A model generated the notes under the pieces. The model made no database searches. It had not been told where the DNA came from and saw nothing but the letters and a program-made list of their open reading frames with translations. A stretch of 64,000 nucleotides of DNA from Hymenoscyphus infarciens. Its lineage: Eukaryota; Ascomycota; Leotiomycetes; Helotiales; Helotiaceae. The stretch spans positions 186,001-250,000 of the forward strand of contig LLCB01000026.1 in NCBI GenBank assembly GCA_001414345.1. The letters are read 5' to 3'. The position numbers and the translations under genes are program-made. Numbering within the stretch: the first letter of the stretch is position 1; each line of letters opens with the position of its first letter. Shown here one piece after another: positions 11,406 to 22,304 of this stretch.

Positions 11406-13162
11406 ATGTCGAATCACTCGATAATCCGCATTACCAAGGTATGTTAATGTTTCACTGCCAACGAAATCGCGGGGTCGCAAGGCTGACTGACGCCTCATAG
11501 GAATTGGCAGATATTCAAAAGAATTCGGATCTCTGTAAGTATATGGCAGATGACACGTTACTAAAATACCAGATCCCCTTACTGACTCTCTCTTGTATAG
11601 CCCTCGCTGTCGCATGCCGCGATGTGGACGTTCGGAACGTGAAGGCCATCATCATCGGTCCCTCCGATACGCCTTACGAGTTTGGCTTTTTTGAGGTTTG
11701 TGACATGCGACCCCGCACAGGAGTAACCTGCTGATTCTCCCCAGTTCCAGGTCAAGTTTGGTAAAGGTACCTACATCGAAGAAGTACAGGGAGAAGAGAA
11801 ATGGAGGCTAAGGTGTCGCAGATTATCCGGGAAAGGCGCCATCAGTTGTAGCGACGACGACAAACGGAGGCCGATGTCGCTTCAACCCAAATATATACGC
11901 ACAAGGAAAAGTTTGTTTGTAAGTTCGCGCTGCGGTTTCCCTTGTACTATAATTCCCTCCATTACTCGACAGTTTGCTAATTCATTACTGCAGGTCAATT
12001 CTCGGGTAAGCACATATTCTATCCATTCGAAATATAATCAGAGGCTCACAGTTACCAAGAACGTGGAGAGGCGAACGAGGCGAGGAGTGGTCATCGGCCC
12101 AGGGCGTTGAATCTATCTTGATATCTATACAAAGTCTGATGTCATCGAATCCTTACGAGAACGAGCCGGGCTTCGAGACAGCGAACGACGAGAGTGACAA
12201 GAAGTACCAGAGGGACTATGTAACCAAGGTTGGTCATACGGGAATGCGCGATTGATATTTACTAACCCCAACTCAAGATTCGACACGAATCCCTCCGCAT
12301 ATCAGTTATCCAACGTCTCGAAGAATATCTAGGAATTTCCCCATCTGGTGACGTCGCACCACAATGCTCCGCAGCTACGAGCGACAGTGAAGACGAAAGC
12401 CATGATATCGACCGAGATTATGATGAAGGATCAGTCCATTTTGAGCCATTCAAGGACCTGTGCAAACGACGCTTCCTGTGGTATTTCGATTCATACCTCC
12501 TTGCCATCACCAAAGCCAAGGCTGAGGTCAAAGATGGCCAACAATTCACCCGCATGCCATTTGAATGCACGAACAATGTTATGGAGGGGAAATTCAACTA
12601 CACCGAGCTGGAAAGAAGATTACAACTCATTAAGAAGACCCTGGATGATGAAACCGATAGATGGGCAACAGAAGGATTGGTCATTAAGAAACGCGAAGGT
12701 ACCGCGGCAGCCAATTTACAGAGACAGTATGAGCAGGTGGTCGAAGCATACAAACGAGACAAGAACGTCACCTTGACTATCGAGTTGGTTGACAAGAATC
12801 CTTTCGTGTGGTCCATCACATACTTTGGACGACCCATGACAAACTTGGATGGAGGGTTATTCCGAATCAAGCTATGCTTCAGCCCACGATTCCCGGATGA
12901 ACAGCCACGAGCCAAGTTCGAAACCTCACTTTTCCACCACCGAATCGCACAGGATGGTACACCGTGCTACACTACCAAGCGTGTTGAAGATGCAAAGTCA
13001 CATATCGAGGCTATTATCGAGGCATTAGAAGAAGAATCGCCTCCTTACGATCCTCGGACTCTCGTAAATCCGGAAGCATCCAAACTCTTTTGGGGTTCGG
13101 CTGACGACAAGAAAATGTACAACCGCAAGCTTCGAAGAGCGGTTCAGAGAAGTATGGAGTGA
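11406..13162 (+). CDS. Ubiquitin-conjugating enzyme E2, UBE2Z-like with second UBC domain, 448 aa
   Basis: Eight exons: 11406-11438, 11501-11534, 11601-11695, 11745-11766, 11822-11918, 11994-12005, 12060-12228, 12278-13162. The joined frame is open throughout. Residues 1-150 form a UBC fold with [29 protein letters not shown] (catalytic Cys93) and SILISIQSLMSSNPYENEPG, which matches human UBE2Z (Use1), the E2 charged by UBA6 in animals. A middle acidic linker follows. About residues 310-440 resemble a second UBC/RWD-like domain (WSITYFGRPMTNLDGGLFRI, FPDEQPRAKF, HHRIAQDGTPCY). Exon 6 is only 12 nt and encodes part of the active-site motif. The stop follows RSME; a 3' intron at 13157 (GTGAGT) would change only the last residues. 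It is likely an active E2 in the cytosol or nucleus; substrates are unknown. Confidence 0.85.
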
Positions 13163-13709
13163 GTATCTCAGCTCTTTTCTAGTATACCACTAGATCTCTA
13201 ACCAAAATTAGGGAGTGATTATAATGAACGACATATCTTTCGACCTTGTTTTATTTTTCCAACATACACCTTTTACGTATCTTCGGCCCTGAATAAATGA
13301 GATTAGCGCTTCCTTCTTGAATGGTTGTTTTCGGCTCGGGTGTGCATTTACGGACAATTCGGCGTACTAAAGGGTTGATTTTCCCAGGGTTTCTCATAGC
13401 AGGCAGGCAGGGCCATGCATGGAGTTTTACTTTGTCTTTTTTGCAATTTAGCTATGGCGATGGAGGCGGGGATATGTAGGGAATGAGGGGTAAATTTGGG
13501 TTTGGGATGGGAAAGAGAATTGCATGAATCAATCATCCGGGTACTTTTCTCTTTTTAATTTGATCTTTGTTTGAGAATTTCAGTGACTGGACGTGAAAAT
13601 ATTATTGAGACTATAGACGCCTCCTCACGGTAAGACCGTAATTACCGCTGAAATCATACAGGCTCGAAAACATACATAGCAGGAGTTCCTCCGGCTGCAA
13701 AATGACTTT
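13163..13709. other. Intergenic between convergent genes
   Basis: 3' regions of the E2 gene (+) and erg26 (-). No gene supported; short frames lack any domain. Confidence 0.6.
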
Positions 13710-14952
13710 TTACTGTCCCTTCTTCTCACCCTCCTTTGCCTTTTCATCCTCAAACCACTTGACAGCTCTCTTAATTCCCTCCGGTAACGAGACAAGTGGC
13801 TCATAACCCAAACGACGCTTTGCCTTGCTGCAATCATAATATCTCGTCATACAACTATACTTGACCTCCCTCCTGGTCAACTTACTCTTCTTGCCAAAAA
13901 TCCAGAATCCCCAATCCATCAGTTCCCCCAATATATTTCCCATATCCTTGCTAATAACCCAGACATGATCGAGCCCCTTCTCGCTGCCCTGACATCTCCA
14001 CACCATTCGCGCGAAGTCCCAGAAGTAAACGGGTTCGCAGTTTGTAATGAAGAATACTTCGCCGTCTATTTTCTCGTGGTCGAGGACTTCGGTTTTGAGA
14101 GCGTGGGTTTGGAGGAGGGCGTAAGAGGCTAGGCAGTGCGCGTGCGCGACGTTTTGGACGTAGGTGAAGTCGAAGAGGTTTGTGTTGTCGCCGAGTTGGA
14201 AACCGGTTTTTCCGTCGTGGTAGACTTTCATCATTGGGGGGATTAGTTGGACGTCGCCTTCGCCAAAAATTCCGGCGGGACGGAGGGCGCAGGTTAGGAG
14301 TTTGGAGGGGGAACGGTTTGCTGAGAGGACAGAGGATTCTGCTTCGGCCTGGGGGTTTTTGTTAGTTGGTGTTTTTTTGATACTTTTGCGTTGGCGCATT
14401 GAGGGGCGTTGGAGCTTGGAGGGGATTGGAAAGCTCCCAAATAGATTTTCAAGAAGGGTGTAGTGTACAACATACCTTAGTTTGAGAATAATACTCCGTC
14501 TGCGCCTTGGGAGGAATAACTGGCCATCTCTCATCCGCATTTATCAAATCCGTCGCATTATCCGAAATCACACTCGCCGAGCTCGTATACACTAGCGCCT
14601 TCACACCCGTCTTCTGACAAGCCTCAATCACACACTGCGTCCCATCCACATTAACCTTCTTATACATCTCCTTACTTCCTCCCGCCAATGTCGGCGAGGC
14701 TGTATGGATTACCACCGCGGGTTTTATCTTTTGGAAAATCGGAATTAGGGATTCGAGAGAGGTGATGTCGCCATCGAAATATGATACTCCATCTGAATCG
14801 GGACGACGGTTGCGGGTTGTGCGGACGTCGAGGACGCAGATTTTGGTGCTGTAGGAGGAGAGGAGGAGGTTGACTATGTGGTGGCCTAGGAAACCGCAGC
14901 CGCCGATTACGAGGACGTTGCCGAGTTCTTTCTTTGTGGCATTAGGTGCCAT
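13710..14952 (-). CDS. erg26: Sterol-4-alpha-carboxylate 3-dehydrogenase (decarboxylating), Erg26, 371 aa
   Basis: Two exons, 14952-14476 and 14348-13710, separated by a 127-nt intron (GTATGT...CCAG). It is an extended short-chain dehydrogenase of the 3-beta-HSD family. The NAD-binding motif GGCGFLGHHIV lies at about residues 18-28, the acidic adenine-ribose residue in CVLDVRTT follows, VIHTASP at about 81-87, and the catalytic pair is Tyr155 and Lys159 in YYSQTK. ALRPAGIFGEGD and FDFTYVQNVAHAH are typical Erg26/NSDHL blocks. Erg26 removes the C-4 carboxyl of 4-methylsterol intermediates with oxidation at C-3 in ergosterol synthesis, together with Erg25 and Erg27 on the ER. Length is close to the yeast enzyme (349 aa). 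None of its pathway partners is nearby. Confidence 0.88.
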
Positions 14953-15852
14953 GATAGACGAGGAGGAGAGTGTTTGAGAGGGAGGGATTAGATTAGATGG
15001 CGTGTAGACGAAAGCTGGGAGAGAATTGGAGGAGGTGGTTGTTGGTTTGGGGATGCGGATGCGGATAAATTATAATGGAGATGACAGGAGCCGGGGTACG
15101 TCCGTATTGAGGTGGGGCCAGCTAGCCTTCATTGGGGAGTTTGTGCAACCCAAAATCAACTTCGACCCTTCGCCTCGCACAACAAAAGGGGTTCCTCACT
15201 CTAACAGCCACGCGCTGACCAGCTGACCAGGGAATCGCGTGGTTTGCATTCTGCCGGTGGCCTTATCTTGAAAAGAGCTCTGTTCTCTGTCTTTTCAAGG
15301 CAAGATTCTTTCAGTTGAAACGTCCTATTTTTCTTACAGTTTGTTTTCCATTTGTTCTTCTCTTCTAAGTTACGCTTTCTAAAATTCCATTTCAAGTCAC
15401 TAGCCCTCAACGTGCTTGTCTTTTGCTGTTGTATTTGGATATTGCTGGATGGGTGTTTCTGTGCTACTGCTTCTTCGAGAAGATTCAACCTTTCTGAAAA
15501 GGCACTTCCAGCAAAGACTAGTCGTGATGGAAAGCGATCTTTGATCGCCTGGTTCAATACAATCAGCGCCGCCATCCTTATTAAGTAATATCACTTACTA
15601 CACGGAGGCCACTGCCACATCGAGAGAGCCGTTGAGATTCTCGAGAAGCATGGCGTAACGGTGGAGGAAGTGCAGCGACTTTGATTCGCTAAAGCGGATG
15701 CATAGTGTTGTCAACAATAGCGATGCGCAGGACACCTTTCTCAGAGAGTGCAGGAAAGACAAGAGAAAGCTACATCCTCAAATCCGCAGCCTCGCCGAAA
15801 ACATTGCTAACTATGCGCGGATCGAGAGGAAGAGTCGGAGCTTTGGATAAAT
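14953..15852. other. Upstream of erg26; degraded coding scraps
   Basis: No intact gene. Overlapping frames on both strands at 15201-15594 lack domains. On the plus strand, 15605-15690 reads a protein-like scrap (CHIERAVEILEKHGVTVEEV) that ends at a stop. A different frame at about 15710-15850 reads DAQDTFLRECRKDKRKLHPQ and also ends in a stop. These may be remnants of genes broken by the same event that truncated the MATE gene downstream. Confidence 0.35.
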
Positions 15853-16459
15853 ATGCTTGCACGCGCCCGATTTTTGATAAGATTGCCGCGAATTACTCTG
15901 CGATCATTACGCCTAGTGCTATTGATGAGGTTTATTTACAGGATTCCATTCTCGTTGGGTATCGCTGCCAGTACTCACATTTCGGATCTTCTGGGGAGCG
16001 GTTCTCCAACCGAAGCGAAGGAAGTAGCAAGACTTAGTCTCTTCCTTGCTAGTGGTATAGACTTGTTTATCGTCGTGTTGATTTTATCTTTTCGCCAGCA
16101 GATTCCCTATACTTTTACCAGTGAAAAAGATGTTGCTTGTTTGATGTTCAGTACGGTACCTTTATTGGGTGTTTTCACGCTGGTCGATGCAATCACCGGC
16201 GTCCTCAGCGGAAACATAAGAGGAATGGGAAGACAACATGTTGGCGCGTTGATACAGACTGTGGGCTATTATGAAGTTGGTGTTCCTTGTAGGACTTTTG
16301 CAGCTTTTACTCTGGGGTGGCATCTCAATGGGCTTTGGGCGGGCATTTCAATCGATGTCCACCATATGTGTCTCTCAGGGTCTTTTTGTTTATTTTCTGG
16401 ACTGGGATAACTTGGTGGAAGAAGCCAAAGTTGGCAATGCCTTGGAGGTGGATACATAG
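15853..16459 (+). pseudogene. MATE-family efflux transporter, 5'-truncated and frameshifted
   Basis: The frame from about 15900 reads IPFSLGIAASTHISDLLGSG, then PTEAKEVARLSLFLASGIDL, then GVLSGNIRGMGRQHVGALIQ. These are hallmarks of the C-terminal half of fungal MATE (multidrug and toxic compound extrusion) transporters, with several hydrophobic helices. Around 16340-16370 the frame switches by one base. The expected C-terminus (FVYFLDWDNLVEEAKVGNAL) is found in the +2 frame, ending at the stop at 16457-16459. About 300 N-terminal residues are missing. Both defects point to a pseudogene. It abuts the 3' end of the convergent S28 peptidase gene. Confidence 0.7.
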
Positions 16460-16669
16460 TTTATAAAATAACCGTCCTTCGGAAATGGTACCAGTTTCAT
16501 TCTAAGATTGACGAACAGAAAGTTAAAGATACGATGCTTATCATGTACCTTCACATTCTATACACATGAACACAAGCATGTAGAGTTACTATTGACTGTG
16601 GATCGGTGAGGTACCTATTCATTGGCCATACGCTGCATCTGAAAAGAAGGCTTCTACATCCTCCCAGGT

Positions 16670-18694
16670 CTACTTCGAATGCCCATGTCTAGGTTTCCAG
16701 TCCTTGAAAGTCCTCAACCACTTCTTCACAGTCTTAACTTCCCAAATATGCGCCTGCTTAATAAAAAGCGGCTCCGCGGCAACATTAAGAATCCCATAAG
16801 AATCCCAGTGATGACCAGCGCCCGCAATGAGGTATTCAGGGTTAAGATCAGTGGTTGTGCGGAGAGGAGCTTTGGTGGAATGGTAGCAGAGATCGAGCCA
16901 GGGATCGATACTTCCGTCAATCAATGCGAGGCGATCTGCTTGGATGTTGAAGCCGCCGTATTTGTTGAATTTGGAGAGATCGGGAGTTGGTGGGATTTTG
17001 ACGTATTTTCCATCTGGGAAGGCCCAGTTGCACCATTGTTGCCTGGAAGATATTTAGTTGATGTTGCAAACTGAAGACATTATTTTACACACGTGTAGTC
17101 TACTTGTAAAACATTCATGATCAAGGAGGGCCCCGAAGAAGGTGCAACTTGATATGCGCCAAGCTCGGTGCAGGCTACATCGATAAGTTAGAAAACGCTC
17201 CAGTAATCAGTTCGTCAGGAAACATACTTGTCCACAAATATGAGCGGAATGCTCCGTTTGTTGTATCTGCCCAAAAGGTTTCTAGACGCATTGTCAGTAT
17301 GGTTCAAGCTCAGAGTGTCAGACATACCATTCTGGGTCCCAAAGCACCCATCAGTGGGACTATTAATATCTCCAGTGGCACACAATGGCAAGAATTGATT
17401 CTTGAAGTAATTGGCGTAGTTCCCGAGACCAACCCAAGGTTCACCATGAGAATAATTTGCAAGAGCGTAATCAACAGCAGTGATACTTGCTGGCGCATCG
17501 ATATTGGTGACGTTATTGCAGAAGTTGAAGAAATCGTCTTGATTATAAGCTGGGTACCAATTGAGCTCTTGCCAGGTGGAAGTTGGGTAGTTCATGGGCC
17601 CTCCGACTTAAGGGTATTGTTAGCTCTATAGTTAGAACATGATTAGGAACTTACTGGGAAATGCAATGGTCATAGCAAAGTCTCTGATATCCTCGAGTTT
17701 TTCGAGTCCAAATATCGCCTTGAGCTCTTCAATTGCTTTTGTGTTGTGAGAATCAGTCAATTTATCGATTTTCGCAATAATTCCATTGACACTAGCAACA
17801 CAATCTTGCGGCCCATACTTTTGAATCGGATTGTACCTAGGAATTGGTTAGCTAATTCCAAACACGTGCGACAGAGGTGATGTCCTAACCATTCGGGATA
17901 TGGTAACACAATTTCAACAGGGGCACTGCTCGCAATCCCACCAAACAAGATATCACCGTAAGTTTTGACGGAATATGCAGTTTCGGCGCCAGCAAGACTT
18001 CCTCCATAAAGAATCCATGGGGTTTCTGGTGCGGTCAGGTTGCCTGCAACACCCGGGAAAACAGCATGTCGTGCAAAATAAGCATTATCTGCAATGGCTG
18101 AAGAGCTGTTAGAGATGATATGAGACACTGGGAAGGATATGTATACATTGGTCACTGGTGAGGAACCGTAAATTATCAGTCGTGCTTGTGGGGAAAGGAT
18201 AGCTCTCGCCATAGTATCGATCTTCTAGAATGACACCCAACCCATTTGTCTCCTGCATCAAAATCTGTATAACTACAATGAAGTCAATGAATATTCCGGA
18301 TGAAGATGCGGGAGAATTGACTTACTTCCAGTTTGGAGATTGGAGAATCTGTTGGTTCCTGATGTTTCCCCACTGATGTAAAGATAGACTGGTCCTCCCG
18401 GCTTGTAATAAGTAGAGTCAAAGAAATATCTCTGCTTAAATGTGCCCTTGACATGAGGTTTGTACTGGTCATCATGTTGAAAATGATCAATCTGTGGAAA
18501 AATCCAAAAATTAATGACGAACAATCAATCAGTGGGAGGCGATGACGAACAGGCATATCAATAGTATTTGCGGGGTACGGAGAGGCCTGTCGCTCGCTCA
18601 GCAACCCATGTTCTTCCCTTGCAATCGTATTTCTATCAAGAGAAGCGCACGCCAAACCGACAAGACTTGCCAAGAGAGTAGTAGAGAGCCGCAT
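16670..18694 (-). CDS. Secreted serine peptidase, family S28 (prolyl-type carboxypeptidase), 537 aa
   Basis: Nine exons by frame continuity: 18694-18551, 18491-18326, 18272-18147, 18097-17890, 17836-17655, 17606-17328, 17281-17228, 17174-17093, 17042-16670. The N-terminus is a signal peptide (MRLSTTLLASLVGLACAS). IDHFQHDDQ, then GTFKQRYFFDSTYYKPGGPV, then NGLGVILEDRYYGESYPF, are S28 blocks. The predicted nucleophile is Ser179 in YGGSLAGAETAYS; the charge-relay Asp is in IDGSIDPW (about D460) and the His in AGAGHHWDS (about H491). Family members (lysosomal Pro-Xaa carboxypeptidase, DPP II, fungal acid prolyl endoprotease) cleave after proline, usually at acidic pH. The motif GGSLAG differs from the more common GGSYGG. 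Length fits. Several donors are weak (GTTCGT, GTTAGG, GTGTGT), so splice sites need RNA support. Role: extracellular or vacuolar protein digestion. Confidence 0.85.
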
Positions 18695-19312
18695 CTTGGC
18701 GATTGATATAAAACGGAAGAGATGAAGGAATGAAGCAAAGGAAAAAGTCCTGGGAGAAATCCGGGGGGTATTGAGCAGAAAGAAAGGACTGGGATAAGAA
18801 CTAGTCTGGATGAGGAAGTTCATAGTTACTCTGCATGAGGTGGAAGTATTTTGCCTGGATGGTGCATGTGTAGCTGCAACTTCCACCACCCATGACGACC
18901 CATGAATTAAGCCATCGGTGGTATGGTGGAATTTGTGGTTACATTTCGTCTTAGGAATTCCAGTTTTGATCGATTGAGGAAGAGTTCCGAGAAACAAACC
19001 TAGAAATCCCGGCTACGGGGACCGGAACAACCTCTTCACGTGATACCCCCCCTCCTGGACTTTTCTTGGGAGCCGGTTCCACTAGAACTTTTTGTTTTTG
19101 AAAGAAACGTGGAGCTAGAGCTTCCCCAGGGTTTCCCCTGATTTCAATATACATTCGAGAAACCGGAGAATGATAGAAGGATAGGAGGTGTTTAAGAAAG
19201 TTGAGACACTCTCGGTTGAATCAACGTCAAATGTTCTCGGGGTGCTTCTTGTCTATCGATCTGAAGTACATACACCCCAACAAAACTATTCGTCTTCAAC
19301 TCGCTCACCCCG
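18695..19312. other. Intergenic upstream of the S28 peptidase
   Basis: Presumed promoter and 5' UTR of the peptidase gene and 3' end of the dioxygenase gene. Frames here overlap and have no domains. A CCACCTCATGCAG/CCACCCATG-rich stretch lies near 18830-18900; nothing else recognised. Confidence 0.5.
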
Positions 19313-20680
19313 TCAACCTCCTATGGCTACGGGAAATTTAGCGTTCAAAACCCTCAATCGACTTGCCACCACATCAGTATCAACATAAGTTCCCTTCAAC
19401 CACCTCTCTCCCCCTTCAGCATCAAAAGCTTGTCTCCCATGTAAGATCCTCCGATTGTTGAATACCACGCATTCTCCTTCTTTGAGCTTGTAACTAAAAA
19501 GATTCCGAGGATCTTCAACTAGTGAGGAGAACTCGCTCAGGGCGTTCAGAAACTCGGAGGGTGTGCGTTCTTGAGTTCGGCGGGCGTAGGGTGCTTGGAA
19601 AGGCGGAGAATAGTTGAAGTGACGCACGATGGAACCCTTTTGGTGGTAATTGGGGTTTACAGATTCGATGACGGGGTGGGAGTAATGGTAGTGCTCTCCT
19701 GCGTTTTTGTAGTGGTATGCGATGGAGTTTGAACATAAAAGTCTATAATGCTCCTCGCTGAGTAGCTTGACTGCTTGCTTGCAATCCGAAAAGATCGAGT
19801 CTCCTCCACTGGCGGTATTCTTGAGGCAATGTAAAAGTTGGAAACCAGGAGGGTTGGCCATATAGAGTAGATCCATATGCAAACCGAGATATTTGGATGT
19901 ATATGCCACATTCTTTGCCGCCGGGACGGACTTGACATCCCATGTCCGTCCATAGAATGTATCACGTATGCTTCCTATACGACCAGCGATTTCCTCGACC
20001 GACTTTTCAGATTCGGGGATACCCCTGAGGATTATCAAGCCTTCCTGGGCAAGCGAGCGGAGAGCTTGGTGCAGGGTCGCTTCTGAAGTCATATAATCCT
20101 TATAGTCAAAGAATCCGAGACGATTGTCGATATGTCTAGCATCCCAACTCATCTCCTTGATCGGTAGTGTGGAATGGTCTCGCCTCAGATGGGAAAGCTC
20201 GTCGTTTGCGAAAGTTGAGAGATGTTGCTCGCTCGCTCGCTTCTTCTTCCATCTTATTGTGGTATGGGTGGGACCAACTTCAACCCGTTGGACTTGCCAG
20301 TCTTCAGAAGCAATATCCGTTGTCCGGAAATTCTTCTGTGTCGTTGACGGGTCCACGCACTCTGAACAAGAGCATGCGTCTCGAAGTAGTGTTGTATCGA
20401 AGAGAAAATTGCCAATTTTGATTGTATTTGGCTCCGTTATAACTCGAATCGGACTCTTGTCCTCCTGCGGGGCGTTTAATTCAGAGTCCAAGCTTGAGGT
20501 GGTCGCAATATGTCGTAGACCAAGCTGTTGAGCGTGCGGCCTTCTGAGGCTGGGTCTATAACCTTTTGCAATAGTTCCATATTTTTGGCGGCTACAATAC
20601 TTGAAGACATGTCTGTGAGGAGTGACGAGTTGGCCATTTAGCGACTCCACTGCCCTCAGCACCGCACGGAAATTTCTCAT
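19313..20680 (-). CDS. Gamma-butyrobetaine-hydroxylase-like 2-oxoglutarate/Fe(II) dioxygenase, 455 aa
   Basis: An uninterrupted frame. Residues 1-60 are basic and Ser/His-rich with few acidic residues, as expected of a mitochondrial presequence. Residues 80-150 correspond to the N-terminal zinc-binding domain of the family, with the cysteines in CSCSEC (C103, C105, C108). The TauD-like catalytic domain follows: the iron ligands are His268 and Asp270 in GLHMDL and His414 in RRILHGR, and the 2-oxoglutarate-binding region follows. GRIGSIRDTFYGRTWDV and HCLKNTASGGDSIFSD are typical of gamma-butyrobetaine dioxygenase and trimethyllysine dioxygenase. Such enzymes make carnitine, needed for acetyl and fatty-acyl transport into mitochondria. 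Sequence alone does not firmly separate the two substrates. It is divergent from the carrier gene at 21067. Confidence 0.85.
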   Translation of the reverse strand: MRNFRAVLRAVESLNGQLVTPHRHVFKYCSRQKYGTIAKGYRPSLRRPHAQQLGLRHIATTSSLDSELNAPQEDKSPIRVITEPNTIKIGNFLFDTTLLRDACSCSECVDPSTTQKNFRTTDIASEDWQVQRVEVGPTHTTIRWKKKRASEQHLSTFANDELSHLRRDHSTLPIKEMSWDARHIDNRLGFFDYKDYMTSEATLHQALRSLAQEGLIILRGIPESEKSVEEIAGRIGSIRDTFYGRTWDVKSVPAAKNVAYTSKYLGLHMDLLYMANPPGFQLLHCLKNTASGGDSIFSDCKQAVKLLSEEHYRLLCSNSIAYHYKNAGEHYHYSHPVIESVNPNYHQKGSIVRHFNYSPPFQAPYARRTQERTPSEFLNALSEFSSLVEDPRNLFSYKLKEGECVVFNNRRILHGRQAFDAEGGERWLKGTYVDTDVVASRLRVLNAKFPVAIGG

Positions 20681-21066
20681 TGCTGCACTGCGCTTCGGAC
20701 GTAGAGAAGGAATGTTTGGCTATTTTATGTAACCTTCCGCTTGTAAATTTTATGACCAGCATCCGTGTCGTTTGATTGGTATTCCAGAATGAAGCTTCTC
20801 GGAGACCGATTTGTTTGTGGACGGAGGAGGAACGATTTGCTCTATGACGACGAAGTGTGAAGCGATGAAGACTACCGGGTCTTTCGAGAGAGGAAAAAGG
20901 CAAACACGCCTTTAAACCACTTTCTCCAACGCCAACTCGAGCCCCAGCTATCCACTTGAGAGCAGTCTGCTGATTATGAACTGAATTCGACAGCTCAACT
21001 CCAGCCGAGGTCAAACGGGTGATTAAACTCTTAACCCCGAATTTCGGAGTTTTCCCAAAACGAATC
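20681..21066. promoter_or_regulatory. Shared divergent promoter region
   Basis: 386 bp between the start codons of the dioxygenase (-) and the mitochondrial carrier (+). Both products are probably mitochondrial, so co-regulation is conceivable. No specific binding site was identified. A 204-codon antisense frame spans this stretch but runs into both genes and has no domain. Confidence 0.35.
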
Positions 21067-22304
21067 ATGGCAGTTGCAGTGCCACAAGGTTCTCCCTCCT
21101 CATCATCATCAGCAAAAGTTCTAGATGCTCTGCACAACGATAACCTCAGATCTCGTTTTGTCTCGGGAATTACCAGATGCATGTCTGGAAGCGGAGAGCA
21201 CCTCAAAGATGAGGTACTTATTCAACAGCCGGAACAGTAAAATAAGAATGGCAGCTAATTCGTTTCTAGGGCACGAAATTCCAGGTCGTGGTCGCAGGAG
21301 CCACTGCTGGGCTCATAGCAAGGTAAGAACATTTCCCCTTCAAAATTGCTATATATATTGACAGGCGATAGATTCATCATAGCCCCCCTCGACGTCGTCA
21401 AGATTCGCCTCCAATTGCAAACACACTCCCTCTCCGACCCATTGTCGCATCGAGATTTGCGAGGGTCACCAATATATAAAGGCACCTTGCCCACCCTCAA
21501 ACACATACTTCGAGAGGAAGGAGTCACAGGGCTATGGAAAGGCAATATCCCGGCTGAATTGATGTACGTATCGTACAGTGCAATCCAGTTCACGGCTTAT
21601 CGCTCTATCACGCTGGGCCTGCAAACCGCCCTTGGAGAACATAAAATACCCGCCGCAGCAGAAAGCTTCATTGCAGGTGCTGGAGCTGGAGCTATATCAA
21701 CGACCGCAACGTACCCTCTCGATCTCCTGCGAACCCGTTTCGCCGCTCAGGGTACGGAAAAGGTTTATTCTTCTCTCCTGGCTTCAGTTCGAGATATCGC
21801 CCAATATGAAGGACCCCGCGGATTCTTTCAAGGATTGGGCGCGGGGGTGGCTCAAATCATACCATATATGGGGATTTTCTTTGCTACGTATGAATCACTA
21901 CGACTGCCTATGAGCAATCTACAGATGCCATTCGGGTCTGGAGATGCTACTGCGGGTGTCATGGCGTCGATCATCGCAAAGACTGGAGTGTTTCCCCTGG
22001 ACCTCATACGAAAACGACTGCAAGTCCAGGGTCCTACCAGGTCGAAATATGTTCACAAGAATATTCCGGTATATCGAGGTGTTTTTCATTCTATGCAACA
22101 TATCCTCAAGAATGAGGGGGCACGGGGGCTTTATCGAGGGTTGACGGTCAGGTATGGATATATATTAGTTTGGTAAGGCTTATGCTAATTCCGTGTAGTC
22201 TTTTTAAAGCTGCGCCCGCAAGTGCTGTAACGATGTGGACGTACGAAAGAGTGTTGAATACTTTAATGGAAATGGAGTCGCTAAAGGAGAGGAAACGAGG
22301 ATAG
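21067..22304 (+). CDS. tpc1: Mitochondrial carrier, thiamine pyrophosphate transporter type (Tpc1), 361 aa
   Basis: Four exons: 21067-21213, 21270-21322, 21372-22151, 22199-22304. After exon 2 the first downstream AG would give a stop, and the frame requires the next one (GATAG|ATTC). Three mitochondrial-carrier repeats are visible, each with a PxD/ExxK/R signature: [24 protein letters not shown] and [12 protein letters not shown], each followed by a G-containing second helix ([28 protein letters not shown]). The pattern [17 protein letters not shown] and the C-terminal [11 protein letters not shown] fit Tpc1-type carriers, which import thiamine pyrophosphate into the matrix. The N-terminal about 48 residues are extra compared with yeast Tpc1 (314 aa). 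A different nucleotide substrate cannot be excluded. Confidence 0.83.

Noticed and set aside
15201..15594. Frames of 64-124 codons on both strands upstream of erg26
   Set aside because: Mutually overlapping, no recognised domain, no codon pattern favouring one.
20592..21206. 204-codon minus-strand frame
   Set aside because: Overlaps the N-terminus of the dioxygenase in another frame and the first exon of the carrier; the alternatives have clear homology.
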